Below are positions 52,030 through 63,825 of a stretch of DNA of 64,000 bases, piece by piece. The notes below the pieces were generated by a model. The model saw only the letters and a list, made by a program, of their open reading frames with translations, did no database searches and was not told the DNA's origin. Position 1 is the first letter of the stretch, and every line of letters starts with the position of its first letter. This DNA comes from Bathynomus jamesi. Its lineage: Eukaryota; Arthropoda; Malacostraca; Isopoda; Cirolanidae. The position numbers and the translations under genes were made by a program. The stretch is taken from assembly GCA_023014485.1 (NCBI GenBank), contig JAJOZX010002715.1, positions 561,516-625,515 of the forward strand, read 5' to 3'.

Positions 52030-53408
52030 CAGGGCTCCAATAAACCTTAGGCACCCCCCTGCCCATGGCCAAAACCATTAGAGGTACAATAAAACTAAAC
52101 ATACCTTACAAAAGAGAATTTAATCCTGCATTTAATGAGAAACAATTAAAACTTGGTGTTCCCGCCATTGGCTTCCAAGACAGCCTGAATTCGCTTTGGG
52201 TAGCTTGCCAAAAGTGACGTGAATAGATCTTGATCGTTACGCAAATTTGCTAAAACAGTTTCAATGTGTTGCGTCATTGTATCCTTCGAAAATGGATTTG
52301 CTGCAGGTTCTTGAAACGAGACATATTCAACCTTGTCCTTTATAACTGATCCAATTTGTTCACAGATGTTCAGGTCAGGAGAATTTCCTGCCATTCTTCA
52401 TTTCCAAAGAAATTGATCTCATGGTTCCTGCAACAACTGTTGAGTGGCTAATGCCTTAAAGCAGGGGGCCTTATCGTGCAGAAGTGTGTCCTGATCGACA
52501 TCCATAACATTGTTTGGGTTTCTTAGAAAAGGAATGACATGCTGGGATAGAATAATATCACGAAAATACTGTCCATCCCAACTCTGACCATTTGACTTCA
52601 GCACCCACATGAGCTTCTTTGCAGTGAACAAAACAAACACACCAACACAGTCTGGACTTCTTAATAATTCGCGATAATGTTCATTGTCATCGATTTCATC
52701 TGGTGTTGTGACCCACACTCGATCATTTTGGTAGTTAGGCCGATGTGTTACGTAAACAAAAAATTCATTGGAGAAAGCTAAATGCATGAAATCATCCACA
52801 TCCCAATCTTCAAGATAATGGGCAAACCACATTCTGTCATCGATGTTAAGTTGAGTTTTTCTTGGCTTTGGAAGGTCATGCCAAGGCTTTAAACCTTGCC
52901 TATGATGGTACAGTTGAATGATCTCACCACTAACGATCTTTCCTCTCAACACTTTGATCTCTCTAGAAAGTTTAGCACAGCTGTTTTTCCGCTTACATGT
53001 ACCGCTTTCAATGATGTCCTTTGTTTCTTGAGACTGGCAAATTTGGGTGCCCAGATTTGGTTGTATCCATTTCACATTCATCCAAAGTTTTATTCCAATT
53101 TCTTTTGACAAAGTCCTCACTTCTTTGCAACTTTTTGGCAACCCATGAATGTGTTATAAAGGTGACTCCAGCATCACGAACTTCCCGAAATGTTATTGCT
53201 CGTATGCGATCTATCACACGTTGCCTCTCCGAATCACCAATTAATTGAGAAGCCATTATATTATCACTTTATCAGCTAGAGTAATTTTAATACCTGCAAT
53301 AAATAAAGAATTTTATATATTTTTATAATCACTAAAAACTATTTTGATATAAGTAAACATGTAAGCTGCAAATGGGGTGGGGGGAGGCTAAGGTTTTTTG
53401 GAACCCCT
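52030..53408 (-). mobile_element. Tc1/mariner element with DD37E-type spacing, inside CR1
   Basis: 1379 bp, TA on both sides. Left end CAGGGCTCCAATAAACCTTA, right end the inverse of AGGGGTTCCAAAAAACCTTA, followed inside by C-rich CCCCCC on both. Minus-strand transposase fills the middle. The target TA (CR1 sequence AATA|TA before, CATCAGGG after) matches the uninterrupted CR1. Confidence 0.9.
52146..53256 (-). pseudogene. DD37E-type Tc1/mariner transposase, broken
   Basis: Pieces 53256-53008 (starts MASQLIGDSERQRVIDRIRA), 53141-52419 and 52394-52146. Motifs: LAFSNEFFVYVTHRPNYQND (Asn where SDEF has the first Asp), LLHDKAPCFKALATQQLLQE (second Asp), GNSPDLNICEQIGSVIKDKV (Glu). After allowing for two frame breaks near 52380-52430, 37 residues lie between second Asp and Glu. 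The first catalytic residue is mutated. Family known widely in invertebrates; name assigned only from spacing. Confidence 0.75.
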
Positions 53409-53590
53409 TACATCAGGGACACATTGAGTCTGGTTGACTGGCAGTTCTGGTCAGAATGGGAGCTGCTTGGCGTCGATCTGAATGTGGGAGGGATGAACTA
53501 TAGGTTAATCTTGGTGTACAGAACTCCGCATCTCCTCGAGGAGGATACAGCCCTGTGCACTGAACTCCGTAGCCTGCTAGGGGAAAGGGT

Positions 53591-55896
53591 GTGTGTGTAG
53601 TTTCAGGAGACTTCAACTGTCATGGCATAAAGTGGGAAGACAGGACTGCTGATGCTGAAGGGAGGAGGCTAGTTGACTTTGGTGATGAGAACTTCCTTAC
53701 TCAGTGGGTCAATGAGCCTACACGAGGCGAAAGCATTCTAGACTTAGTATTCACGACCGAAGACAACCTCGTCACTGGCCTCACCATTGACAAATCATTG
53801 GGTGGGAGTGATCACAGTCTGATTAGGTTCTGTGTCTGCATCCCTCAGGTGAAGTGTAGTAACTTGAGAGGCAGTAAGCTCGATCTACAGCAGGCGGACT
53901 TTGTTAGCCTCCAGGATAGTGTAGGTGAGATGGGGTTAGAGGTCGGCGGCGATGTTGAGGGAGTGTGGAGTGCATTCCAGGGTGAGTTTATGGTGCTGCA
54001 GTCTGCTGCCATACCTTCAAAACCAGTCACCCCTGCTTCAATGCAGCCTAAGTGGTTCAGTCGTAACATCGCTTCGGCTATCTGAAATAGGAAAGTAGTG
54101 TATAGGAGAGTGAATGCCAATCATTCCCATTAGAACACTGAAGCGTATGTCTGCCTGTGTAGGGAAGTGAAGGCGAAGGTTAGGCTAGTGAAACATAATA
54201 AAGAACTCCGGGTGGCAAGCCTCTGCAAGGGAAACCCTAAGGAGTTCTTCAGTTATGTTAATAGTAGAAAGCTCATTAGAAGCATGATAGGTCCATTAAA
54301 GGACTGAAGCGGCATTCTGTGGACCTCTGATGCGGACGTCGCTAATGTGCTGAATGAGTACTTCGCGAGAGTGTTCACCAAGGAGTATACCCGCGTCATC
54401 CCTGAGCCAGGCATCAGGCATGAAGGTGCTGGCGTGGATAGTGTTCGGTGTACTGCAACAGTCATTGCCAATAGGATAGACAAACTGAGCGTGTTTAATG
54501 CTCCTGGGCCACACCAGTTCCTCCCCAAAGTGTTGTGGGAGGTGCGCGACCAGGTGGCTCCCCACCTGGCTACAGTCTTCAACAAATTGTTGGAGATGGG
54601 CCAGGCACCTGGTGACTGGAGGGAAGCCAATGTGACCCCTATCTTTAAGAAAGGGGATCACGAAAGTCCAGGGAACTATCGTCCCATTAATCTCACTTCA
54701 ATTGTAGGTAAATTATTAGAGGGGATAATAGCGGATAGGATCATTGACCATTTGGATTCCTACAAGTTGCTTGGGAACTCCCAACATGGGTTTAGATGTT
54801 GAGTGAGTATGATAAGAGTAGGGCGATTGATATACTTTATCTTGACTTTGAGAAAGCCTTTGATAAGGTACCTCACTCCCGGCTAATGGCCAAAGTGCGC
54901 ACGCTGGGTATCGGTGGGGAAATAGGTAGGTGGATTGAAAACTGGCTGAAGAATAGAAGGCAGAGGGTTGTAATTAAGGGGGCTAGTTCAGGTTGGACCT
55001 TGGTCACTAGCAAGGTTCCACAGGGTTCGGTTTTAGGGCCACTGTTGTTTATCATTTACATAAATGATATCAACGCCAGCATCATCAGTCGGATTGCCAA
55101 ATTCGCGGATGACACCAAGCTTGGGGTCAATGTTGGGACGCCTGAGGCGATCGGGGAACTGTGTGCAGACCTAGGTAGGATAGGAGAGTGGTCTGAAAAG
55201 TGGCAAATGCTGTTTAATTTGGGTAAATGCAAGGTGATGCACATTGGCTACGCCAATCCCAAATTGAACTACTCAATGTTGGGAAGTAATATCGAGGTCT
55301 CTGATTTGGAAAAGGACTTGGGTGTGCTAATTAGCCGCGACCTTAAGTTTACGAAACAGTGCGTAGAGGTTGAAAAGAAAGCCCAAAAGCTGTTGGGTTA
55401 TATCAGGAGACAATTTCAGTTTCGGAACAAGGAGATTGTGCTCTCTCTGTACAATTCCTTGGTTCGGCCGCACCTGGAGTATGCAGTGCAGTTCTGGTCA
55501 CCCACTCTCAGGAAAGATATTGAGAGGCTGGAGCGAGTGCAGGCGAGGGCCACAAAGTTAATCCCTTCTGTTAGGCATATGGGCTACAATCGACGGTTAT
55601 GCACCCTGAACTTGTTTTCGCTGGAAACTTGGAGGCTGCGTGGTCAACTGATCGAAGTTTTCAAGCTCTTACGCGGGTTCAATGATGTCGATTTTAGAAG
55701 CATGTTTAGTTTAAATAACCCAACTCGCAACAATGGTTGGAAGTTGGATTTGAAATGGTTTAGGACTAGTGAGTGTGGGAATTACTTTACCTATAAGATC
55801 TGTGACATGTGGAACAGGTTACCTTCAGAAGTTGTGAACAGTTCCTCTGCAGATCATTTCAAGAAAAGGTTAGACCAAATCTTGCACACTCTTTGA
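53591..55896 (+). pseudogene. CR1 ORF2 remnant
   Basis: Endonuclease part 53591-54085 (VSGDFNCHGIKWEDRTADAE, GGSDHSLIRF), RT part 54347-54802 and 54796-55896 (LYLDFEKAFDKVPHSRLMAK, KVPQGSVLGPLLFIIYIND, FADDTKLG). Stops near 54083 and 54133, and a deletion of about 50 bases near 54800 (where the sister copy has WHRSCLTNLLEFFHVML). Ends LDQILHTL. The 55-kb part is the longest open frame. Confidence 0.85.
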
Positions 55897-55985
55897 TGGT
55901 GTAAAAAAATTTCCCTGGCACCCGTTGCCATTGGTACCTCCTTGGTATGGGCTGCAAGGCCTTTTGAGGTACTTCTCCTTGTAAC

Positions 55986-56232
55986 TCTTTTTTTTTTTTT
56001 CTCTTTCTCTCTTCTCTTTTCTCTCTTTTTTCTCTTTTTCTTTTTCTCTTTTTTCCTCTTTTTTTTTCCTTTTTTCCTCTTTTTCTTTTTTTTTCTTTTT
56101 TTCTCTTTTCTCTTTTTTCTCTTTTTTTTTTTTTCTTTCTCTTTTTTTTCTCTTTTTCTCTTTTTCTCTCTTTTTCTCTCTCTCTCCTTTTTCCTCTTTT
56201 TTTTCTTTTTTCTCTCTCTCTCTCTTTTTTCT
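55986..56232 (+). repeat. Pyrimidine tract (TTTTTCTC)n
   Basis: About 245 bp of T and C only, directly after the CR1 3' end, likely its expanded tail. The complementary strand reads as a Lys/Arg/Glu-rich frame that is not a gene. Confidence 0.9.
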
Positions 56233-56692
56233 CTATATATATGAAACAAACTAAAATTTCTCTAGTTTCACATTCAATAAACTTGCACTTCTTTTAAGAA
56301 AATTACAAAGTACGGTATAATAAGAAACTAAATAATGAGTTATGTTTATAATGTCTTCTATGTTTAACAATGATACGAAATCTTAGTAATGATATTTTCA
56401 TTGCTATTATCCCTTAAATATCTTTCAAAAACTTTGAACATTTGAATAATTTGGAAATATTTTCTAATGATCATTTTATTTAAAACTAAAATTTATTATT
56501 GAAATTATGGAAGCTTCACCTAACTTAAAGATGAAATTACTATTTGTACAATATCCAATGCAAGCAAACATAAAATTCCATGTAAATATAGAATTTTGGT
56601 TTAACAATTACTCGACTCAAACAGCTGATGTCATTAGACGAAAGCGCTTGAGCACCATTTTGTGTTTCCTTTCCTTCGTGGTTTTATTCATC

Positions 56693-56695
<3 letters not shown>
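56233..56695 (+). mobile_element. Penelope-like 3' end with hammerhead-like motif
   Basis: AT-rich segment ending ACGAAAGCGCTTGAGC ... TTTCCTTTCCTTCGTGGTTT just before (TA)n, the same tail type as at 50745-50800. No coding part. Confidence 0.5.
56624..56647 (+). ncRNA. Hammerhead-ribozyme-like motif
   Basis: GCTGATGTCATTAGAC followed by GAAAGCGC: CTGATG core, GTC/GAC stem II, GAAA. One or two core bases are missing versus CTGATGA. Confidence 0.45.
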
Positions 56696-56774
<79 letters not shown>

Positions 56775-56951
56775 TTTAGGTTCATGAATTATGAAACTTT
56801 CCTCAGGTGAAAACACAATAGTGTTTAGTGACCACCTATATGGGTCTTACGGTCCATGAAGGCAAAGAAACCCTTACATCAGAGAAAGATGCATTCCCCC
56901 ATTTGCTGTATGGGGACACGCCCTTCAGCTCCTGACAAAGCTGTTGGTGTA

Positions 56952-57008
<57 letters not shown>

Positions 57009-57018
57009 AGTATATATA
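56696..57018 (+). repeat. Long (TA)n and (TG)n(TA)n microsatellites
   Basis: TA repeats at about 56696-56771 and 56969-57018, TG at 56957-56968. Between them 200 bp of unrecognised sequence. Confidence 0.85.
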
Positions 57019-57835
57019 TATAACAACAACAACCTAATTGATAATGTAGAAATATCCTGAACTATAATATCAGATCACACCATTATTGAAATAACAACCA
57101 ATGTAAAAGAGAAAAGAAAGGAAGGAACACAAAGAAGCAAATTCAAAATTTTTAATTTTCATGCCAAAGCTATAAACTGGGAAGATGTTTCATCCAGCAT
57201 GGAAGTAATAGATTGGAGATCTATCTTTGAGGCCAAGATAATGGAAGAGATGCTAATGACCTTAGAGGAGAAGATGCTGGAAATTGTGGAAAGACATGTT
57301 CCAAAAATATAGCAAAGGGGAAAGAGAAGCAGGTTTGAGAGACAGAAGAGGTCATTGTTCCGAAAGAGAAAGAGAGTGACTGCAAAATTAAGTCACTGTG
57401 AAGAGAACATGAGAAAAATATTAAATGATAAACTGCAGAGTATTGATTGCGTCATACAGGAACTAATTGAGAAGCATACAGAAAGAGGTGGTGGTGGTGC
57501 TACAGAGGTGATAAAGGTTAACTCAAAGTACTTTTATAATTTTGCAAAAAGGAAGTCAAAAAAACATACAACTATCGGACCTTTGAAAAAATGAAGATGG
57601 TGCTTTATCTGATGATCTAACAGAAGTATCTGAAATATTAAGAGCTCAGTACGAATCAGCTTTCAATATTCCAAAAGCTGACAAACTGATATGCGATAGA
57701 ACTGTGTTCTTTGAAGAAGAACTACAAGGGGGAAAGTATAACAGACTTCGACTTTATGACAGATGATATTACACAAGCTATAGGGAAACTAAAAGCACAC
57801 TCAGCAGCAGGACTGGACAAATGGTATGAGGGTTA
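57019..57835 (+). pseudogene. LINE fragment (endonuclease end to RT start)
   Basis: Reads ISDHTIIEITTN (end of APE-like endonuclease, SDH motif), then NSKYFYNFAKRKSKK and IGPLK, then DDITQAIGKLKAHSAAGLDK (RT entry region, usually SAAGPDG). Two or three frame changes (57595, 57700). The catalytic YADD region is absent because the following gypsy element starts at about 57.83 kb. Confidence 0.65.
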
Positions 57836-59506
57836 TGAAGTTTCTTCCCCCCCCCCCCCCCCCCTGATTTTCAAATCCCCCTTTTGGGGTTGTGGAGTTT
57901 TTCACAAAAACCTCACCCTAATTTTCAAGTCCTATCTGGTTCTTCTCATAAGTTTTTCTCTCCCCACAGGAGTCTAGTTAGTAAGCCTGTTAATTGTAAA
58001 AACCCTCTAGGGTAATGTCCAGACTATTTGATCTTGGAAGCCTATTAAAAGGTTATGAAACTGGAATAGAAGGCCCAGTAGGCAGGCTGAGATTAATACA
58101 GACATGTCCTGTTGGAAGCCAAGGGAGTTTGGAAAGCCTTTAAAGGTATGATGTTAAGTGCTCTAGCTTGTAATCCTTGGCCAGTGTACAATAGGAATAA
58201 AGACTTGTTCATAATCCTTATTCCTAGTTTATTGTGGTGGTCATTTGTATTTCACAATCATTAATAATTATTATTATTAAAAGTAGACATATATATAGGT
58301 CATTGAAACTGTGACTGAGTATAGATAGGTTTGCCACCCTGTCATGTAACTAGCTAGAGAACCGATTATCATTATTATAGGTCACCAGTCACATTATTTC
58401 AGAGTTCGGTTTTTGACCATGCTTGCTTGGCACTGATTATAGGCTAACTCATGTGAGAGGTTTGCCATAATTGTCAATGTTTGTAGTTATTTTTCATGTT
58501 GGTTATTTATTATTTATGTGCTTTGATTTCATGAGTAAATTATGTTTTCCAATGATCAGTTATGAAGTCATGATTCCAGTTAATGTTTGTTGATTAATTG
58601 CCTGTTATGTTATGTTATTATTGTGATTAATGGTGCTTGGTGCATGTAACTAATAATCTTGTGTTGTCTAGGCAACTAGTTGGGATTCAACTCCCGTGGT
58701 CCAGCTTCATCAGGCTTGGATTGTGGATCCAATCCAGTGGGAGCTACGCAGTCCATTGAGGTTGTGTCAACCACTGTTGGCCACTGGGATCTGCCCTGGA
58801 ATCAGGCTGGTGACCCTAACCCTACTAACTAGCCAGTGTATAAAGAAATTGAAACTCAGGTCATAAGGGGGGGGGGGGTCAAGTTTGGAGGGTAGCTAGG
58901 CTGGGACAGGGGAACATTCTGTGCAAGTCTTTTCCAGTACTTGTCTCCCACTTGCTTTCTATCCTTTCTGCCAAATCTCACTAAGTGTTATTGTTTTTCC
59001 AGAGGTTTTGTTAATTGTGATTCATTGCCAGTCTTTTTGTTATGTTTATACTGTCACATTGAATAATTGTTTATTTCAGATATAATAAAGAGAAAAACAA
59101 AGAGTAGTTTACTTCTATTAGGTCTACCTTTGAATTCCAGCCCTTTCTTGGACTCTGAGTGGTTGGTTCTACTCATTGGAGAGTCAGATTTAGACACCTG
59201 AACTGGAGGAAGTCCTTTACAGTTAACGTGCGAGTCAAACTTGAATAATCTGGAAATAAACCACTGACAAGAGAGGCATTCCTAGATACGAGAGAAGATT
59301 ACATCTTTGCCCAGTCTCTTGACTATCCCGAACCCAGAAACGTGAAAAGGTGCTGGGTGGTTTGACAATACAGATACTTGGGGACTACAGCCACCGCAGC
59401 ATACTTTTTGGCATCTCCAGCGGGATAAGTTGAGAGATTGGTTGGAGATAGTCAAGCTTAAAAGGGGAACAGGGGAGAAGTTAGTGGACAGCTTGGTGAG
59501 GGAGCA

Positions 59507-61020
59507 GTGGCATCAGCCACCCAATCCCCACTGAGAGATATTGAGGATCAACTTTTAAATTACCAGTCTACCACTGCTGGTACAACCTCTGACCAGGATG
59601 TATATGCTCTCAGAAGATTGGCATTGACATTGACAGTAGCCACCTGGTTAGAACAAGTGAGCAGCCCTGAACAGTCCAGGTTTCGAACAGAAAGTGGAAC
59701 TGATTGCCCTGCTATGAACTTGGGAGAAAGAGAATGATGGGTCCCTCACAGGAGAGTGATTCATCTGGGACAGAAGCCGAAGACCTGAACAGACTACCAG
59801 GAGCCCAAAGGTGGGCCAAATCAACCCCTACCTCTCAGGCCTCAGAAAGGAAGCCCAGACCAACAGTCAACCAGACACCACCTATGAAGTTTCAATGAGA
59901 GTTTGGGGAGTCAAATGGGGAGGATGAACCAGTGATGATTACCGCAAGAAAGGACCCCCAGCCACTGCCAACACTGGCAACAGAGAATCTCCTGGAACAC
60001 CTTGCTAATGCCCTAGAGAAACTAGATGGGCGCTGCTTTCCTCGACCATTGCCATTAGAACATTCGCAGAATTTAGGAAGGAGTTTGAGGATTATGCTGA
60101 GAATACAGTGGCAGGAGGACACAACTACTGGAAAGTGGCATTGCGAGAGAGTCTTATGGGACAGATGAGAGCGGGCTTTGATTTAATTGACTGACCAGGG
60201 ATGCCATATGAAGTTGTCAGGGAAAGACTGCAGATTTACTACAGAGAACTCCTTTCTACCATGATGAGAGAGAAATGAGAAGCATTTACTAATGTTCAAT
60301 TATGACCCAGTGAGACCTTATACCAGTATGCAACCAGGTTAGAAAGTGTGTGGATGACTGCAATGCTAGGAGTAGAAGTGGATAATTGCCAAGAACTGAT
60401 TTAAAAATTTCTTAACACCATTCCTGATACATTTTCCAAGAAGGTTAAAGTTGCCCTAGCCATGGCACGACTGGCACGTGGAGCTGGGACCCAGTTGAAC
60501 TGGCCAGCAGTGAGAGAATTGGCAGCTAGTGAGAGGGAATGTCCAGTGAAATCTTTAACCTTATCTGGACCTCTACCCAGCCTGCAGGAACCCTGGAACA
60601 TAGGAATGTCTCCTTTGGTACCCCAACCACCACTAGGTGTCCAGAATACAAGGTCATCTAATGATCAAGATCAGCCCCGACGGAACCTGAACCAACAAAA
60701 TCACCAGTCTCACCCTCAGTTGTTGGTCCTGCACCATCTGATTGTCCCTGGGTGAGCTGAAATTACTGCGGAAGGAGAGGTCACCTGGAACGGGATTGCC
60801 ATCGGCATATGGGAGTGTGTTTGTGGTGTGGTAAGCAGGATCATTGGGTGTCACAATGCCCTTACCCACCTAATGGGTATGGTCATAACCAGGGATCACC
60901 CCAGCAGAGAAGGCCCAGTTCAAGAGCACCGAGTCCTACCATCTCAAGGGAACCATTTTCTGGGCCTAACCAGACCAGCCTACGAAGGAATGAGCCAAAT
61001 CAAGAACTGAGGCCTTTAAA
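59507..61020 (+). pseudogene. gypsy-2 gag, broken
   Basis: Fragments: 59507-59737 (DQDVYALRRLALTLTVATWL), 59932-60168, and 60462-60755 (late capsid). Two CCHC knuckles follow in yet another frame: NYCGRRGHLERDC (the first Cys replaced by a stop, near 60757) and CLWCGKQDHWVSQC (near 60820-60860). A QYATRLESVW capsid-like block is near 60330. No intact start can be chosen. Confidence 0.65.
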
Positions 61021-61023
61021 CCA

Positions 61024-61800
61024 GTGAGCTCTGAGGCCAGAGGGGAATCCCCAGAGCTCCTAGCAGGACAAATATTACCCCTAACTAGTGGCCCAATACC
61101 AGAACAAGAATTTATGGGGGAAGTACAGATGGGGGGAGATCCAGTGTGTGTTAACCCAGTTTTGCTCATGAGAATGAATGTGAGTGCAGTTCCTTTTGTC
61201 CCCCAGGGATATGAGGCAACAGAGCTAGTCCCATTTTCTGGTGGTAGGAATGAATCATTGATTGTGAATCCAGGTACTGATTGTCCTGGTAGGTCCCCAG
61301 TTAGTTGCGAACCTGCTAGTAATAACCTAGGGCGTCCAGGTCCATTTGGTCTGGATGGGAGTGTAAATATTCCTGAAGAGCTTGATAGGGAGCGACCCCC
61401 TGACCAGAACAATGAATCTGAAGCTGAAATGTATTTGGTAAATAGTAATGTCTTTGACACTGATGGGTTGGATGAGGAGATGTCTGGACAGTTAGCCCCT
61501 CAATCTTTACTGAAGGTGGATATATGGATTGAACATTCGGAGAACTACTTGGCAGTACTTGATTCTGGAGCTACAGTTGGAATCCTGTATCACTCAGTGG
61601 TAGAGGAACTGGAGTTAACTCCAGAGATGCAGAGCTGTAACTTGAGGGATTGGAGTAACAACCATGTTAAACCACTGTGGGTGATTATGCTGGGGTTATC
61701 AATTCATGGAGTGGAGATGGCACCTGTTCTGTTTGCAGTGGTCAAAAGGTTGAAGTTCCCAGTTGTATTGGGAATGAATTTTCTTGTTTTCAGAAAATAG
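61024..61800 (+). pseudogene. gypsy-2 aspartic protease region
   Basis: 258 codons open. The last 110 residues are the protease: YLAVLDSGATVGILYHSVVE (active site), then KRLKFPVVLGMNFLVF (LG loop). The first 150 residues are linker without a known domain. Confidence 0.75.
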
Positions 61801-61987
61801 TCTCTGAGTTAATGTGAAAAGGAAGAGGATAATGCGAGCTTATAAAGATGGGCATATGGAGGAAATTTACTTGAAGAGTGAGAATGCACCATGTAGAAGG
61901 GTGATCTGGAATGTTCCCTGTTATGCATTAACAGATGTGAAATTAAGTACCTGCAAATATCACTGAGTTCCTGTACAGTTTGCTTGT

Positions 61988-63250
61988 TTGAATGTAATCA
62001 AAGGTGAAGGAAGACTGGAGTACTGTTTTGAGGATGATGATGGAGACCCCCGACTCCAGGGGAAAGTGTATGGTCACCCTGGGTTAGTGGATGGATTGGC
62101 TGGGATGACAGAAGTGTTGGTAATGAAGCCAACCCCAGAAGTACAGAGAATCATGGCAGGTGAATGGCTAGGGACTATAAGATCAATAGTCTATGAAGAA
62201 GAACTGGACTTTCCAGTGGCTGAAAGCGAGAGAATTGAGGTGTTCATGACTGGAGCCCAAGCTGAACAACCAGGCTGGACAGAAGAATGCCTACAGACTG
62301 AAATAACAATGTCACCAGAGTTGAAGTTAGAAGAGAGGGAGAAGGTTTTACAAATGTTGGCTCGCTGGGAGAAAGTGTTGTTAGGGGGATGATGATGTAG
62401 GTTTTGTGAATTGTGTGTACCACACTGGATAGAGTTGTATAATGATACCCCTATCCGACAATGACCCTGTAGTTTCCCAGAACCAGTTGCAGAAGCGGTG
62501 GAAGCCCAGTGCCAGGAATTACTGTTGCTTGATATCGTAGAACCTAGCATTTCCCCATGGAGTTCGCCTGTTGTCCCTATCTGGAAGAAGGATGGTTCAA
62601 TTAGAATGTGCGTTGACTATCAAAAATTGAATGAAGTGACCATACCAGACTGATTTCCAATGCCCAACTTAATGGATGCAATTTCTAGTCTTCATGGAAC
62701 TTGTTACTTCACTTCCCTAGACATGGTATGAGGTTATTATCAAATGCCAATTGCTGAAGAGAGCTGAGAGAGCACTGCTTTTTCAACCACCAGAGGGCAT
62801 TGGCAGTTTAAGTGACTTGAGTTTTGGATTAAAGAATGCTCCTGCTAGTTTCCAGTGGATGGTACAAGAAGTGTTAAATGGTTTTCTGAGAAGTAGAGTT
62901 ATCATCTACATCGATAATATCCTAATAATGGGTGAGTCATTCAAAGAACATCTTCAACTGGTAGATAAAGTCCTGTATACTCTGGAGAAGTCTGGCATAA
63001 AGGTCAAACCTGTGAAATGTCAGTGGTTCCAACCTGAGGTTGCATTTTTGGGACACCTGGTTGGGAGAGAAGGTTTGCGGAAACCCCAGAATATATGCAG
63101 AAGGTGCATGAGTTTCCAAAACCAGAAACTGTTCAACAGATGAGGGAATTTTTGGGTTTTGAATTTCTAGAGAAAGTTTGTACCAGATTGCTCAGTGATA
63201 ACAAGTCCTTTGTCTCGTTTAACTGGAGGTAGATCAAGAGAGATTGAAAT
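61988..63250 (+). pseudogene. gypsy-2 linker and reverse transcriptase, broken
   Basis: Linker 61988-62392. RT N-terminus near 62490-62700 in a frame with stops (ISPWSSPVVPIWKKDGSIRM, CVDYQKLNEV). RT core 62751-63143: DLSFGLKNAPASFQWMVQEV, VIIYIDNILIMGESFKEHLQ, where the catalytic YIDD reads YIDN, and VKPVKCQWFQPEVAFLGHLV. Confidence 0.75.
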
Positions 63251-63825
63251 GGACACTGGAGATGGACAAGGCTTTTATGGCAGTGAAAGAGGCCTTGGTT
63301 AAGGAAGTGCAACTGTCATATCCAGATTACAGACCTGAAGCTGAGAAATTGGAACTGTATGTGGATGCTTCTGGGGTTGGTGGTGGTGCTTGTTTAGGAC
63401 AATGACAGAATGGTGATTTTAAGGTGATTGCCTATGCATCAATGACCTTTTCCAAAGCCAAGAGAATGTACTTGGTTATAGAATGGGAGTTGGCAGCCCT
63501 AAGATTGGGTGTAAAGACATTTCGCCTCTTTCTGTGTGGTGTACCTTTTGTACTGTATACGGACCATCAACCATTGGAATACCTGAGCAACATGAAGATT
63601 GTTGATAGTAGATTGGCCCAAACTTATGAAGATTTCGCAGACTTTGAAATTCGATATCATCCTGGGACTGAGAATGGAGCTGCAGATGCATTGTCACGAA
63701 TAACACCTGCTGGGAGTGACCAACTGGAGAAGATAGAACACCTCGCTGATCGCTTACCACCTGGACTGCAAATACTCATGAAAGTTGATGGAGGTGGTGA
63801 TTCGTTGTTTATGAGCCTAGTATAA
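63250..63825 (+). pseudogene. gypsy-2 RNase H
   Basis: LYVDASGVGGGACLG (first Asp) at about 63358, a stop near 63405, then YLVIEWELAALRLGVKTFRL (Glu), VLYTDHQPLEYLSNM (Asp), and HPGTENGAADALSRI (last Asp). All catalytic residues present apart from the stop. Confidence 0.8.

Larger units (their letters stand above)
51733..55985 (+). mobile_element. CR1 LINE, 5'-truncated, interrupted copy
   Basis: Begins inside the end of ORF1 (PSLVRGSSIPDSPGCSGNGS) and runs to the CR1 3' end (GGCACCCGTTGCCATTGGTA, 55918-55937). The first part (51733-52027) and the rest (53411 on) are separated by a DNA transposon at a TA. Sequence follows the CR1 at 15676-20428 closely. Confidence 0.9.

Noticed and set aside
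55854..56249. Long Lys/Arg/Glu-rich minus-strand frame
   Set aside because: It is the complement of a T/C-only tract following a CR1 tail; low-complexity shadow.
56507..56773. 88-codon frame ending in IYIYIY
   Set aside because: The end is a TA microsatellite; the start lies in a Penelope-like 3' end.
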